Shown here: positions 53,160 through 64,000 of the stretch, one piece after another
Position numbering within the stretch: the first letter of the stretch is position 1
How the letters are laid out: each line of letters opens with the position of its first letter
NCBI GenBank assembly: GCA_903813345.2
Contig: CAIIXF020000002.1
Span: forward strand, 6,813,772-6,877,771
DNA: 64,000 nt
From: Owenia fusiformis
Lineage: Eukaryota > Annelida > Polychaeta > Sabellida > Oweniidae
Direction of reading: 5' to 3'
Notes under the pieces: generated by a model
Told to the model about the DNA's origin: nothing
The model's input: the letters and a program-made list of their open reading frames with translations, nothing else
Databases searched by the model: none
Translations under genes and position numbers: made by a program

Positions 53160-53815
53160 ATTATCCCAACGAACGAAGTTCGGTAGGGATATAGTGAAGC
53201 CCTCCGTCCGCCAGTCCGTCAGTCAGTCCGTCCGTCCGTCTTTTTCAAGATGGCCGCCGCTTTAAAAATGACGGGACTTTTTCGCAAAAACCATAAATTT
53301 TTCATTCTAAACCAAAGTAATTCATATTATTGTTTGAAATGTTGGTAGTATATTCGCAACATCTATCTTTTTCACATATATTCCGTGTTTTTCATCCTGA
53401 CCCCCAGGGGCCGTGTATGGGGGGGGGGGGTCAGGAAAACAGTAATTTTCGCTAATTTTTAGATCTTTCTGAAGTATAGCTTTATTATACTCAAATGAAA
53501 GGCAATTAAGAGTAGATTGCAAATATTGTATCTTTTTTTCTGATTCGAGCCTCGTAAAATTCAAAATGGCCGTCTAATGTACGATTTCGCAATAATTTTT
53601 CGATCCCTTCAAAGTATGGCTATATTATACTCAAATTGAAGGAATTTTGGAGTGGATCACAATTATGGTATTATTCTTCAGATTTGTACCTCAGAAAATT
53701 CAAAATGGCTGCTTTGCAGGAATTCGCAATTTTAAAATCTAAATTTTTCAATTTTAACCAAAGAAATGAGTATAATTGATTGGAATTCGGTAATTGATAT
53801 TTTGTTCGTTGGGAT
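53160..53815. repeat. GTCCGTCC-type MITE with inverted ends
   Basis: It begins ATCCCAACGAACGAAGTTCG and ends TTTGTTCGTTGGGAT, so the termini are inverted. Inside are CCGTCCGTCCGTC, AAGATGGCCGCC and repeated CAAAATGG phrases, plus a G-run near 53420. It is related to 12830-13330. Confidence 0.65.
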
Positions 53816-54074
53816 TTGCTACTCCGCAGAGTTGCCATTGTCTAGTTTAAGTATTAATTGAGAGAACTCAATGATTATTACAATTGTTTCTGTATCGCTT
53901 TAGAATTATTTATCTGTCCTGTCCAATTGTATCGGTTTATTGTCTCATACAAGAGTCTCGAACATTAAAAACACTTTGGACACTGTGTACATTTGTTTGT
54001 TGATCGGTCATAAATCGGTCAACAACACACACATTCAGTCAAGAGAGCGATAGTATTGTGGCCATTGGCGAAAC

Positions 54075-57000
54075 ATGTATTGGTTTCAGGCTGCTGTGAT
54101 TATAGCTTTATGCGAAAATACGTTAGTTTACAGTCGCATTTTCAACGATCATGGTAAGGCATTTCGTTAGACTACGTAAGATTACATTTTTTAAACATAT
54201 ATGCAGCTTTTTTAAATATTTTAGAACCGAAATGGCAAGAAGTGTTTAATCATGCTTTATGATATCAGAATACCTAATTTTCAGAATTGGGCACAATAAA
54301 GAAATAAAATTAGAAAAGTGTTTTGCGTACAAGATGGCTTAGATTCAACTTCAAGCATTTAAATCTAATCAACTTTTCAATTGAGTTTTTGCATTTTCAT
54401 TCCATCCGCTTCGCTCACAATTTAGCCATTTCACCCAACAATATAAACTTTAGAAACAACACAATTAATACAATATAGAAAATAAATACTAACAAATAAT
54501 TATCTAACACAGTTAATCATATCAATTATATTTTAGAGTACCTAGGATGCTTTGCTGATACTGCAGATAGAGACTTGAATGGACGAACGGAACTTGTACG
54601 GAGAAGTCGATGGGATTGTATCACAACTTGCAAGGCGCATGGATTTCAATACTCAGGTAATTGTAAGCGTATCACAACTCATGATTTTTTTCAACTTGTA
54701 GCTGTCGAAGTATGGCGACATTATATGAGTGCTACGATAGTTATGAGACCAATAATAAAGCGTAACGACCATAACATCTCTTATTATTTTCTCACGCAAC
54801 AAATCTAGATATTCTTAAAATTATGAAAATAGACAATTTGTTCAACAAATCCAGGGATGATTTCAAACGTATGATTAAATACTACGAATGAAATTTTTTT
54901 TTATCTCTATCGGACTTCAATAAGAGGCCCGTCCAAATTCAAGTTTAAGTTAAGAATTAGCTCATTTTTAGGAAACCAGTATGCAAATACTTGCTTTTGC
55001 GGAAATTCCTACGGTAAACATGGAATGCTTGACGAATCGGAATGTGACATGACGTGCGGGGCTGAGGGTAACACCCAAACATGTGGAGGGGCTTATAGGA
55101 ACAACGTATACGACACTGGATTCAGAATGGAAGGTGCTTATCTCTATATTTTGTATTTTGAGGTGGATTTCAGTATTTATAAATCGGAACAAGATGGACA
55201 GTTGATCAAGATATGGTATACTGTGTTTTGTGTGTACGTTTTAACAGTGTAGGCCTTTTAATGCCTTGGTCACATTTGCTCCTATTTTCACTACGCCGCC
55301 TGGCCGATTGAGTATTTTGTTCAAAATTGAATACAGCATTGAACAAATACTCAATCGGGGAAAATTAGACCCAGGCATATATATGTTGTTTAAATTGTTG
55401 TTATACGTGAATGATGATGCTCAACGTTCAACCAATGTCTTCTTTTACAGAAAATCGGGTCAGTGCGGATGTTGCAAAGCTTTCATCTGGAGCTACAATC
55501 GAATGCTCATCAAGCACAAGTAGAACCAGTTGCAATAATGCGATAGATGGAGAGATTAAATCTACATTCGAAAACTTAGGACACACATGGAAATCCCAGT
55601 CTCGTTCACGTATGTCTCAGCTTTGTTAATTTTGTTCAATATTTGATAAATTTATGTTGATATGTTTTCTATGTTTGTCATGAAACCATAAGCTTATTTA
55701 ATTTCAATTCAGCAACTTGTGATGGACGTCTAGTGTCTGGGGATAAGTACAACGTCCAAGATTCAGCCCTAACTGCTTCTAGCTTTTGGGATAATAATCA
55801 ATTTGCATACGGAGCACACCGCTCGAGACTTGATACTCCGGAGTAAGCTCTATTGTTATGATTTTTGGTTCATTCACTGAAATGCTGATTTTGAAAGTGA
55901 ATTATCCATAGACCAAGATAATGCAAAGACATAGTCATAGTTCTCATCGAATTCACAGGACTGCAATGAGTATCATGGTAGTAAAAGGAATGTCGTGGGT
56001 GTTCATGCAATGTGATGTTTATCAATTAGATAACTTTAAATTACACTGACTCCTCACGATAGTTATTCTCATCACGTGTATTTTACTAAGTTTCATTATT
56101 TCTATATCGTACATGCCTTAAAGAAGTTGACAAAAATGCTTATTGATATATCCATTGCTTTTAAGGATATCTAGTCCATATCAGACTGGATGCTGGCACG
56201 CTACTCAGTATCCGGGTAACGCAGAATGGATACAAGCAGACCTTGGTCAAGTAATGTTTATAAGAGGGATCATAACTCAAGGAAGAAATTGGGCACACCA
56301 GTGGGTTTCGTCATACAAGTTTTTATATGGTAAAGACGAAGACAGCCTATATGAATATAAGACGGTACGTAAAGCTAAGTTCATACCAACGGCGCTTTGA
56401 TGGCGCTTCAAAGCGGCGTGCAAAGCGGTTTTGCACGACGCTTTAAAGCGCAATTTAAGCGCCATTGGTGTAAACTTAGCTTAAACAATCGATATCAAGT
56501 GTTGTTTGAGGATTGGAATGCATGTCATCTGGGTTATTGTGTGTATGTATCTGTGTGTGTGACAATCCCTAGTTCAACGTGGGCAGGACACATAGCCCGA
56601 AATAAAAGTTTACTATTTACTCGCACTAATTAGTTTAGCATATATACTTGGAAGTGGGTCGTTAAAGCCTAGTTCACACCAAGGGCGATTTGATGGTGCT
56701 TTAAAGGGGCGTGTAAAGCCACTTTGCACGACGCATTAGAGCGCCATCAAAACGTCGTTGGTGTGAACTTAGCTTTAGTGGGTCGTTTGTATTGGTATAA
56801 ATGAGGGCGAGTCCGAGTTAGTGCAACATCGAGACAAAACATCCATTAGTACAAAGATGAGCTCGTTAAGTGACAGTTGTCAGGGTCAATAAGGCCCACT
56901 TTTAACCCCCTAAAAAGACTAAAAGGGCATTGAATTGAATGGAAAGTGCATTAACATGTGATTTCTTAGACTTTTGTCATCAAAGATAAACTGTAAAGAC

Positions 57001-60000
57001 ATTATATTTTTCTACAAATCTTACCGAAATCTAATATAAAAAATTAAAGACATTTAATACAATTGAACTTCAAAGTAATTTAATTTTGAAAGTGACTGAA
57101 AACAAACTTGTAATTAAGAATGGAAATAAAAACACTTTAGATAGATTCCTACTTGCATTTACGTATGGATTTTTGGATTTAGATGCCCATAAGGGCATTT
57201 CTATGAATTTCTTGTTTCGTTTTTCTCTTTTAAGGCTCTTCTAGTGTCCTAAGAATACTTTAAGAGCTAGGAAGCCAATTGCTTAAAAAGCATAAATTCG
57301 TCACGACCCGTAGGCACAGTGGGACGGACGTTCTAATGACGACAAAACCCGTTTAAAGGGCTATTAATTTTTTTAATCAGTTTTTTTAATCAGCACACAA
57401 CTACTACTGGCAAAATACAGTACATGCCTTGTGCCGATGTCTAGGATTAACTTTCATTTGCACTGGTCTATTCATCAAAATAGATTCTAAATAGTGATCG
57501 AATAAAGGGATAGACTTCAGAATTGCATTCATTTTTGAACAAAATACTCAATCGAACGGGTGCCGGCCGATGAATCAGAGCTTATGTGAGCTCTGTATTA
57601 CCAAGAGAACTGTTTTTTAAAACACTGTGTTCTTTTAAGGTTCTACAAGGCAATAGCGATAGAGATACGAAGGTTCAAAATATGCTTGATCCACCTGTAG
57701 AAGCCAGATACGTTCGGATCAATCCTCAAACCTACTATGTCAACATGTGTATGAGATTTGATGTTATTGGCTGCCCAGTAGGTAATATCTGAATTTTTCA
57801 GAGGCCACTCTGTTTAAATCTAAACGTCAAACGATAGAACAGCTTTTTATGGTTCTGTGCAATTTTAGACCCAAGACGACTTTCTTTAACTTATTTCATG
57901 TGTATCATTATTATTTTGTTAACACATAATCTAGAACCGAGAATCAAATAATTTGTCCACAAAAATACAACAATCCAATCATCGATGGCATGCCACTTGT
58001 TATACTTGGGTGTTAGATTTTTGCTACCGAGATACCCAATTTTATATGAAGCTATTGTTGAAATGCCTTATATTTTGTAGAACCTGGAAATGTTGGCGCA
58101 TGGGTCAATGTCACTTTGGCAAGACCATTTTGGGTTAAAGAGGTTGGTATGATCCAGAATCGCGAGAGCCTCTTAACGCAGGCCCGCAAAGTCAAAATGG
58201 ATTTCAGCGATGGTTCAACAACCAAGGTATTAAACAATTATCTTAAGTAATAAATCACTAGTCTCGTATTCGAATGCATATGTCAAACATTAAAGTACCT
58301 GTATGAATTGAAATTGAGATGAATTTTCTTTACTAGACGGATATGTTTGATATGAAATCTACGGACCAACATAGTTGGGAATCTGTGAGATTTGAACCAC
58401 CTCTTCTTGCCAATTGGGTAAAGATAACGTTCATTGAAGCGTATGTGAAATCAGCAGAACCATTTGGAATAGTAGAACTGGATATACTTGCTGGTAACTA
58501 ATTTCAGTCATTAGAGAAAGAAAATATATGTGCAAAAATTGCCTATACCTTAAATCGATGAACATAGGGTAACTAAAAAAGTAAGCAATATACTTAGTTG
58601 GGTAAAGAGAAATATATGCAGCCATATAAATTGCAGTTAAAGCTAATAGATTGTTCATGTTGTTTATATCATTTGCAGATTTTGGACCATTGACTAATCA
58701 GGCTGCTCTTATTGGAACTGCAACGTCATCATCTCAATTCAACTCGGATCTTGCTGCACATAACGCAATTGATGGGACACTCATTGCCAATTTTGCTTTT
58801 CAATGGAACACGTGGGAAGGCCAGTGGATTTCAATTACGTTAGATGCGGAATATTGGGTACACGTGATTAAATACGCAAACAGATGTGCAAGGAACAGTC
58901 AGCACAAGAAAGTACTTGTCCAGCTGTACGATGCGTCGGCAAGTTTGAAATGGGGAATTTCGGTAAGCATCCATGCACTTAAACACCAAAGGTGGTAACT
59001 CAAAATATTTAAAGTAATGTTTCGAGACATTTCAAATATAAGATGACATTTTTTCATAAATCAAACCAAGAATTGTTACTTTGATGGATTTGAACCATGC
59101 TACGTGCCATTCTTTGTTAAAGGTGTGCGTATGAACCATTTCAAGTATTCTACAAAAGCCAAAATTAAGCATGTCAAAACTAAAACTTATATTTACTTTT
59201 AGTGCTTATTTGATACGACTAACTAACAAGTAGTAAAAAACATTTGTTATTTGGTCACTAGAAAAAACAATTTTGAGGGCGATGATTATCCTTGGTTTTA
59301 CAATATTACACGTTTACATACACGTTATATTTAATAACGTACAATTTACCCCCCCCCCCAAAAAAAACATACTAATAAGAACTGTCTGCCAATTGGTATT
59401 AAGATGTAATTTAACACTTCCAAATAGGATTTCAAATTTTATTTTAGTCGCATGTTGTAATGCAGATGTTTTACTTGTAGGTCAGTTCGCAAGTTTTTAT
59501 GTATTTTGATGAATTTGAATGTGGAAGTTTTCGATGGACAACCCTTCCTTTACCAAACGCCCGTTTGATGAAATCTGTGAAGTTCACAATCGAGGAAATG
59601 TTGAATATCGAGGCGTCAGAAATAGCAACAGGGATGAGTGAAATTCAAATCTTCACAGGTAGTTATTGCTTAACGACTATGACAACCTTTTTATTCCCAA
59701 TCCTTTAAGATTATAGTATTTGAGTTCTGTACTTTCATATAAAGTGATAACGATGTCTGTATCGAATATCATTTGGCACGTGTACTTTTCAAATGCAAAA
59801 ATGCAATTTCTATAATTTGTATTTGAAGTTTTTTTTTATTATATTCAAACTGTTTTCATGTTATGCTAATATTGAACTACCCCAAGCTGAAATTCGTATT
59901 TCATCATTATTTTGAACTGATAATTATATATTGACAAAAGTAGATGTTAAATGAGTATAAATGTTGTAGGACAAAACCTTGCAAGTTCGTCAGCTCCAAT

Positions 60001-60406
60001 TGTGCACGAAACGTTTCAGTCTGAGAAGAGACAACTCATCCGTACACTGACAGATATGGACAAAAGTGTCTGCGCCTTTGAGGTTCAGTATGTGTCTGGG
60101 TCGAGATTGCTGTTTTACACAAATGCCATTGGACTTACTCAGTTCAAACTGGTGATTACAACAAATGGTGGAGCTGCAGATGATTTTGACGTGTTTAGCA
60201 CAGGTGACACGACAGCCAATGTAACAACTGCAAAGATGCTACGCTGTGCCGGACCGGAGTACCCAGGCACGGGGGAGTTTACATGGACCTGTAAAACAGA
60301 TGAAGGAGAAGACTCTCTTCATGCTGCAATAGTATCGGTATCGACCTCAACCGTGTATCAGATATGTGAGATTGAACTACAAGCTGTATTTGATATCCCA
60401 GAGTAA
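54075..60406 (+). CDS. secreted WSC and discoidin/galactose-binding-domain protein (12 exons)
   Basis: Exons: 54075-54153, 54537-54656, 54972-55133, 55451-55609, 55713-55842, 56166-56364, 57640-57781, 58081-58226, 58337-58493, 58679-58962, 59481-59658, 59970-60406. All join in phase with GT-AG introns, giving about 729 residues. Residues 1-20 look like a signal peptide. Exons 2-3 are a WSC domain (YLGCFADT, NTCFCGNSYG, TCGG). Exon 4 starts a galactose-binding-like domain (NNAIDG, TWKSQ). Exons 5-7 are a complete F5/8C discoidin domain (DSALTASSFWD, QADLGQV, ARYVRINP, CMRFDVIGC). Exons 8-9 finish the exon 4 domain. Exons 10-11 form another (HNAIDG, WISITL). Exon 12 is an unrecognised 145-residue end. 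No transmembrane segment was seen. A role in extracellular glycan binding, as in matrix, mucus or immunity, is inference. No canonical AATAAA was seen close after the stop. Confidence 0.85.
55266..55377. repeat. short hairpin MITE, copy 2
   Basis: It starts GGTCACATTTGCTCC and contains CCGATTGAGTATTTTGTTCA facing TGAACAAATACTCAATCGG. It is a relative of 355-489 and lies in intron 3 of the discoidin gene. Confidence 0.6.
56371..56482. repeat. 112-bp palindromic MITE abutting a splice donor
   Basis: AAAGCTAAGTTCATACCAA... is matched by ...TTGGTGTAAACTTAGCTT. The interior carries GGCGCTTTGATGGCGC / GCGCAATTTAAGCGCC. The element begins directly after GTACGT, the exon 6 donor of the discoidin gene (56365-56370). 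A second copy is at 56664-56776. Confidence 0.8.
56664..56776. repeat. palindromic MITE, second copy
   Basis: AAAGCCTAGTTCACACCAA and TTGGTGTGAACTTAGCTTT are the ends of a 113-bp foldback related to 56371-56482. It is in the same intron. Confidence 0.8.
57536..57595. repeat. short hairpin MITE, copy 3 (partial)
   Basis: GAACAAAATACTCAATCG, then GGTGCCGGCCGATGAATC and GCTTATGTGAGCTC. This is half of the 355-489 family, 45 bases before exon 7 of the discoidin gene. Confidence 0.5.
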
Positions 60407-61015
60407 TCAATTCACATAATATTCTCGGAGTGTGAATTGATTAATATTCATGTACTGTACATTGACAAATATTCAATAGATGTGAATTGACAAATTGTTT
60501 TGGAATATTAATTAGACAGTATTCTTTATGTGTAAATTAAAACATATTTCTGTCGTGTATAATAGGTTATTCAAATGGAAGGGATTGAATATGAATTTCA
60601 TTACGAGGAAAATATGAAATTGGCCATGGAAAATACGATGTTCTCTCTTCTTATGGAAAAATTCATATTCCATCACGACCATAAAAACCTATTGAGGCCA
60701 TTGAAATTTTGATCATCGATATAACACATCAGTTTCGTTACACAAACGCATTATGTCAACTATAAAAGTAGTTACAGAAACGAGAGTTCTGACGCACCTT
60801 TAACATTGAGTCCTATGGGGAGGGACACGATTTTTCATAGTACCCTCCCTAACATGGGCTCCAATGGGGAGGGACATCTGTGAGCCTCCCTGAGCTCGGG
60901 AGGCACATACGGGGACCCCACCCCTCCCCCCTCGGCGTGGTGGCGTGTACATATTTCGGGAATCTCGGGCCCTAAGAGTAACGGACGCCCTACCCCACGA
61001 CTATACGTTCCGGAA
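60407..61015. other. intergenic, possible left edge of the Polinton-like element
   Basis: The 3' flank of the discoidin gene comes first. A GC-richer stretch from about 60800 follows, in which ATGGGGAGGGACA occurs twice, with CCTCCCT motifs. A terminal inverted repeat cannot be tested because the right end of the element is outside the window. Confidence 0.35.
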
Positions 61016-61215
61016 GTTAGCCATTTTGACAGGAAGTCAGCCATTTTGACCGGAAGTCAGCCCGGAAGTCAGCCATTTAACCGGAAGTCGGCCATTTTGA
61101 AGCTTTCTAGCAGGAAGTCAGCCATTTTGCATCTGTCTGGGCAAGAGGGTGACATCATAGCGGAAGTGAGGCATCTTTTAGTCGGCCTGGGTAGGTTTTA
61201 AAACGGAAGTTAGCC
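61015..61215. repeat. GGAAGTCAGCCATTTTG repeat cluster
   Basis: At least six variants of CGGAAGTCAGCCATTTTGA occur at 61014-61220, spacing about 20 bp at first and wider later. Each pairs a GGAAGT (ETS-like) with a GCCATNTT (YY1-like) motif. It lies 500-700 bp upstream of the zinc-finger ATPase start. Confidence 0.7.
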
Positions 61216-61545
61216 ATCTTTTCCCTACCTCCTCCCACTTCCTCCTTACCTCCTCCTTACCTCCCCCCGCCTCCTCCCTACCTCATCATTACCTCCTCCC
61301 TATATCCTCCTTACCTCTTCCCACCTCTTCCTTACCTTCTCCCACCTCCTCTCTACCTCCTCCCGCTTCCTCCTTACCTCCTCCCACCTCCTCCCTACCT
61401 CATCATTACCTCCTCCTTACCTCCTCAAACCTCTTCCTTACCTCCTCCCACCTCCTCCCTACCTCCTCCTTACCTCATACCTCCTCCTACTTCCACCCAA
61501 CCTCCTCCTGTCTCTTCTCCATCTTCCAAACCTCCTCCCCTCCCT
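61216..61545. repeat. pyrimidine-rich CCTCCTTACCTC tandem repeat
   Basis: Variants of CCTCCTACCTCCTCCTTACC run for about 330 bp without interruption on one strand. It is low-complexity polypyrimidine DNA, possibly triplex-forming. Confidence 0.8.
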
Positions 61546-61715
61546 TTACTTTAATATTCAATAGTTTATAATGTCATAAATGCCTGTTTATGTTTACAAT
61601 TGATCTTAATTGACACATTTTGAACCAATCACAATACTGCACATTAGAATATTCTTATATATTTTAAGTTGTCCATGTTTTGAGTCATTTTACTGATAGA
61701 TCTTGAACAGACAAC

Positions 61716-63306
61716 ATGTCTTTCAATTGTTCTGAGTGTAGTGTGAATTTTACGAGAGGTGATAACCTATCAAGGCATATGAATAAGTTTCATGGAGAAA
61801 AAATGCATCAGTCTGATGTTATGCTGAAACATCCGTTTACTATGATAGCAGGTATAGGCATGGACATGTTGAAATTAAAAGTCTGATAGGTTTCTAAATA
61901 TAGAAAGAGAGCATGTCAATTTATTAAAAAAAAATTTTTTTGTTGTATTTTCAGCCGGACCAACATCGTCGGGGAAGACCTGGCTTATGAAGCACTCGAT
62001 CAAAAATGTTGAACGGTATATATCCCCAATTCCTAGAAGAATCATCTGGTGTTATGGTCAATGGCAGCCTGCCTACGAAGAGCTAAGAAAATACCCACAT
62101 TTGGAATTTGTGAAGGGAATACCAGAGGATATTGATGATTCAAGATACCTTGACACTTCAGTTCCTACTTTGATACTTCTCGATGATCTTATGAATGAGG
62201 CAACAAATGATCAACGGATATGTGATCTCTATAGCAAAGGCAGTCACCATCGAAATCTGTCTGTGATATGCCTACTCCAGAATATGTATCATCAAGGAAA
62301 AATGAATAGATCGATGAGCTTAAACTCTCACTATATGATACTGTTTAATAACCCGAGAGATCGCCAACAGGTGGCATTCTTATCGAGGCAGATGTACCCC
62401 GGAAATGGAAACAAGTTGGTCAGAGCATATACCAACGCAACTAGTCGACCCTATGGTTACCTGCTTCTTGATCTGAAGCAAGAAACTTCGGAGCACAGCA
62501 GATTGAAACCAAATGCCTTTACTAAAAGTGAAGTTGAATTTGAAAGTCATCACGATTCCCGCAACTTCAAGGAACCAATGAATGATTCAAAACACTTACT
62601 TGAAAGACAGGGTATTTCAGAAGTTGACTATCCGACGACAACATTTATAAATAGTAGTGATGTTAAGAACTACCCTTACATGGAACGTGAATTTCGAGAA
62701 GACAGCATGGTATCCTGTGATGACTGTGGTTTAGTATTTGATAGCATTCACGACTTACAGAGGCATATAAAAAAGTGGTGTCAAGATCAGGGACCACTAC
62801 CCAAGAGGATGAGGACCCAATCTACCCAAAATATTGAGGAGAAGATTCCTCAAGACAAAGACAATGACGTTGATGACGATGATGGTGATTTGAAAGCAAA
62901 TGAAACATTTGCATTCTTAAAGAAGTGGTCTATAAGACAGAATGAGGAAGACCACCGACGTAAAGTGGATGAGTATATGGATAGAGGGATGGATAAGACA
63001 GAGGCTGTAGAAAAGGCAGATAATAAACTATTGTCAAAGAATAAGGAAGAATTTATAAAAGGATATAAACAATTCGTCAAGCTAACGGTTGATGTAAAAG
63101 ACAATGCGTTACACAGAAATATAATTGATTCAATAAATAATATGATGAGGAGGGGTGTCTCTGTGAACTTAGCCATTAGGAAGACACTTTTAAAAAACAA
63201 ACACAAGTTTGATGAGGTCTTTATAGAGGATACAGACCAGGAAAGTAGCTCCGAGGAAGAACAGAGTGAATCCGAAAACGAGGCTGTTGAATCAAGCACT
63301 GAGTGA
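61716..63306 (+). CDS. Polinton-type FtsK/HerA-like packaging ATPase with zinc fingers
   Basis: Exons 61716-61851 and 61955-63306 give 495 residues. The unspliced frame stops at about 61885, and splicing restores the Walker A. Residues 5-26 are a C2H2 finger (C5, C8, H21, H26). Walker A is AGPTSSGKT, residues 46-54; Walker B is LILLDD, ending about residue 123. The SKGSHHRNLSVICLLQN and FNNPRDRQQVAFLSRQMYPG regions fit the A32-like ATPase found with Polinton integrases. Residues 300-321 are a second finger of C2HC form (C300, C303, H316, C321). The rest is charged and ends in an acidic tail (ESSSEEEQSESENE). In this family the ATPase is thought to drive DNA packaging. The flanking fingers and the intron are unusual features. 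The integrase gene starts 59 bp downstream in the same direction. Confidence 0.75.
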
Positions 63307-63365
63307 TAAATATTAGCAATTTAAAGAGAGATCGTCATTAAGGAGTCAGATTCCGACAGTGTAAG

Positions 63366-64000
63366 ATGGCATATCAAGACTATTTAAAGAAATTATACTT
63401 TGACAGTCGAAATTCTGGAGCCTTTGCTGGACCAGACAAACTCTATAGAGCTGTACTAAATGATGGGAAATACCAGCTGTCCCGTTATCAGATAAAGAAA
63501 TGGCTGGACAATCAAGAAGCTTATGGCCTACAGAGACCTTATAAGAAACGATTCGCTCGTAACAAAGTATATGTCTCGCATATTGACGAACAATGGGATG
63601 CAGATCTTATGGATGTCTCTAATATATCATCGCAGAATGACGGGATAAAGTATATCCTGGTTGCGATTGACATTATGTCTCGCTTTGCCTGGGTTAGACC
63701 GCTACACTCCAAAACTGGAAAGGCAGTGGCGGAGGCTTTCGATGATATATTGAAAGAAGGTCGACAACCAGATGTCACTAGGACGGACAAAGGTCAAGAA
63801 TTCCGCGCTAAGGTTGTACAAACATTGTTGAATAGATGGGGAGTCCGCCATTTTGTTACGGGTAATACCCCCAAGGCCAACTATGCAGAAAGATTGATAA
63901 AGACGTTAAAGACTAAAATAATGAGGTATATCACGTACAAACAGAACCATAGATTTATAGACAATTTACAAAACTTTGTGAAGAGTTATAACGCCACTTG
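63366..64000 (+). CDS. Polinton-type DDE integrase (3' end outside window)
   Basis: The frame from ATG 63366 is open to the window end (211 codons). An N-terminal region (residues 1-70) precedes the rve core. Candidate catalytic residues are D80 in WDADLMD, D141 in TDKGQEF and E175 in NYAERLIKT, a D-60-D-33-E spacing. The stretches YILVAIDIMSRFAWV and GNTPKANYAERL are typical of Polinton integrases rather than LTR-element ones. The enzyme would join element ends to host DNA. The expected C-terminal chromodomain or SH3-like end is not visible. Confidence 0.85.
   Translation, partial: MAYQDYLKKLYFDSRNSGAFAGPDKLYRAVLNDGKYQLSRYQIKKWLDNQEAYGLQRPYKKRFARNKVYVSHIDEQWDADLMDVSNISSQNDGIKYILVAIDIMSRFAWVRPLHSKTGKAVAEAFDDILKEGRQPDVTRTDKGQEFRAKVVQTLLNRWGVRHFVTGNTPKANYAERLIKTLKTKIMRYITYKQNHRFIDNLQNFVKSYNAT

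Larger units (their letters stand above)
61015..64000 (+). mobile_element. Polinton/Maverick-like element, 5' part (cut by window end)
   Basis: Two adjacent plus-strand genes, a packaging-type ATPase with zinc fingers (61716-63306) and a retroviral-like integrase with the Polinton type of sequence (63366 onward), identify a Polinton/Maverick or adintovirus-like element. No terminal inverted repeat or 6-bp duplication could be checked. Polymerase B, protease and capsid genes, if present, lie beyond 64000. The left boundary is not determined. Both genes are open here, so this copy may be intact or recent. Confidence 0.7.

Noticed and set aside
60835-61044. 69-codon minus-strand frame before the Polinton genes
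   Set aside because: GC-rich repeat-associated frame without recognisable similarity.
62850-63299. 149-codon minus-strand frame opposite the ATPase tail
   Set aside because: Serine-rich shadow of the acidic, lysine-rich coding region on the plus strand.

Overview
This is genomic DNA from an animal, most likely an AT-rich marine invertebrate and perhaps a mollusc. The evidence is GT-AG introns, a WSC/discoidin lectin-type gene, and mobile elements of the mariner, PIF/Harbinger, Crypton, Penelope/hammerhead, LINE and Polinton types. The species cannot be fixed from the sequence. Two multi-exon host genes were reconstructed by following splice sites and reading phase; both lie on the + strand. 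Nearly everything else is repetitive.

Layout. 1-9.2 kb: no host gene, only a patchwork of inverted-repeat elements. It includes two foldback elements, and a mariner at 6926-8835 with a Harbinger derivative nested inside. 9.27-47.40 kb: a 13-exon SLC5-type sodium/solute symporter spread over 38 kb. Its introns carry a LINE (9846-12798), an 11-kb inverted array of a 3.05-kb repeat (14173-25208) flanked by a 1,626-bp direct duplication that also copies exons 2-3, a Crypton-like tyrosine-recombinase element in tandem (29426-32441), a 3.8-kb foldback element with TTA target duplications (39283-43062) and a mariner-type MITE (44681-46215). 47.4-53.8 kb: repeats, including a mariner interrupted by a minus-strand LINE. 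54.08-60.41 kb: a 12-exon secreted protein with a WSC domain and galactose-binding domains. 61-64 kb: the start of a Polinton/Maverick-like element, with a zinc-finger ATPase and a DDE integrase cut by the window edge.

The strongest unusual signal is the 11-kb insertion. Each 3.05-kb unit carries a sequence that folds as a type I hammerhead ribozyme. One array begins within one base of the predicted cleavage site. Both arrays point their shared 3' end (CACTCCCAAAA) outward, and the target is duplicated over 1.6 kb. This fits two target-primed reverse-transcription events on opposite strands joined head to head, although an assembly artefact must be excluded. Other notable points are a discoidin exon cassette (phase 1-1) inserted inside another galactose-binding domain, an empty-site comparison that defines the Crypton-like element, and a Polinton ATPase flanked by zinc fingers.
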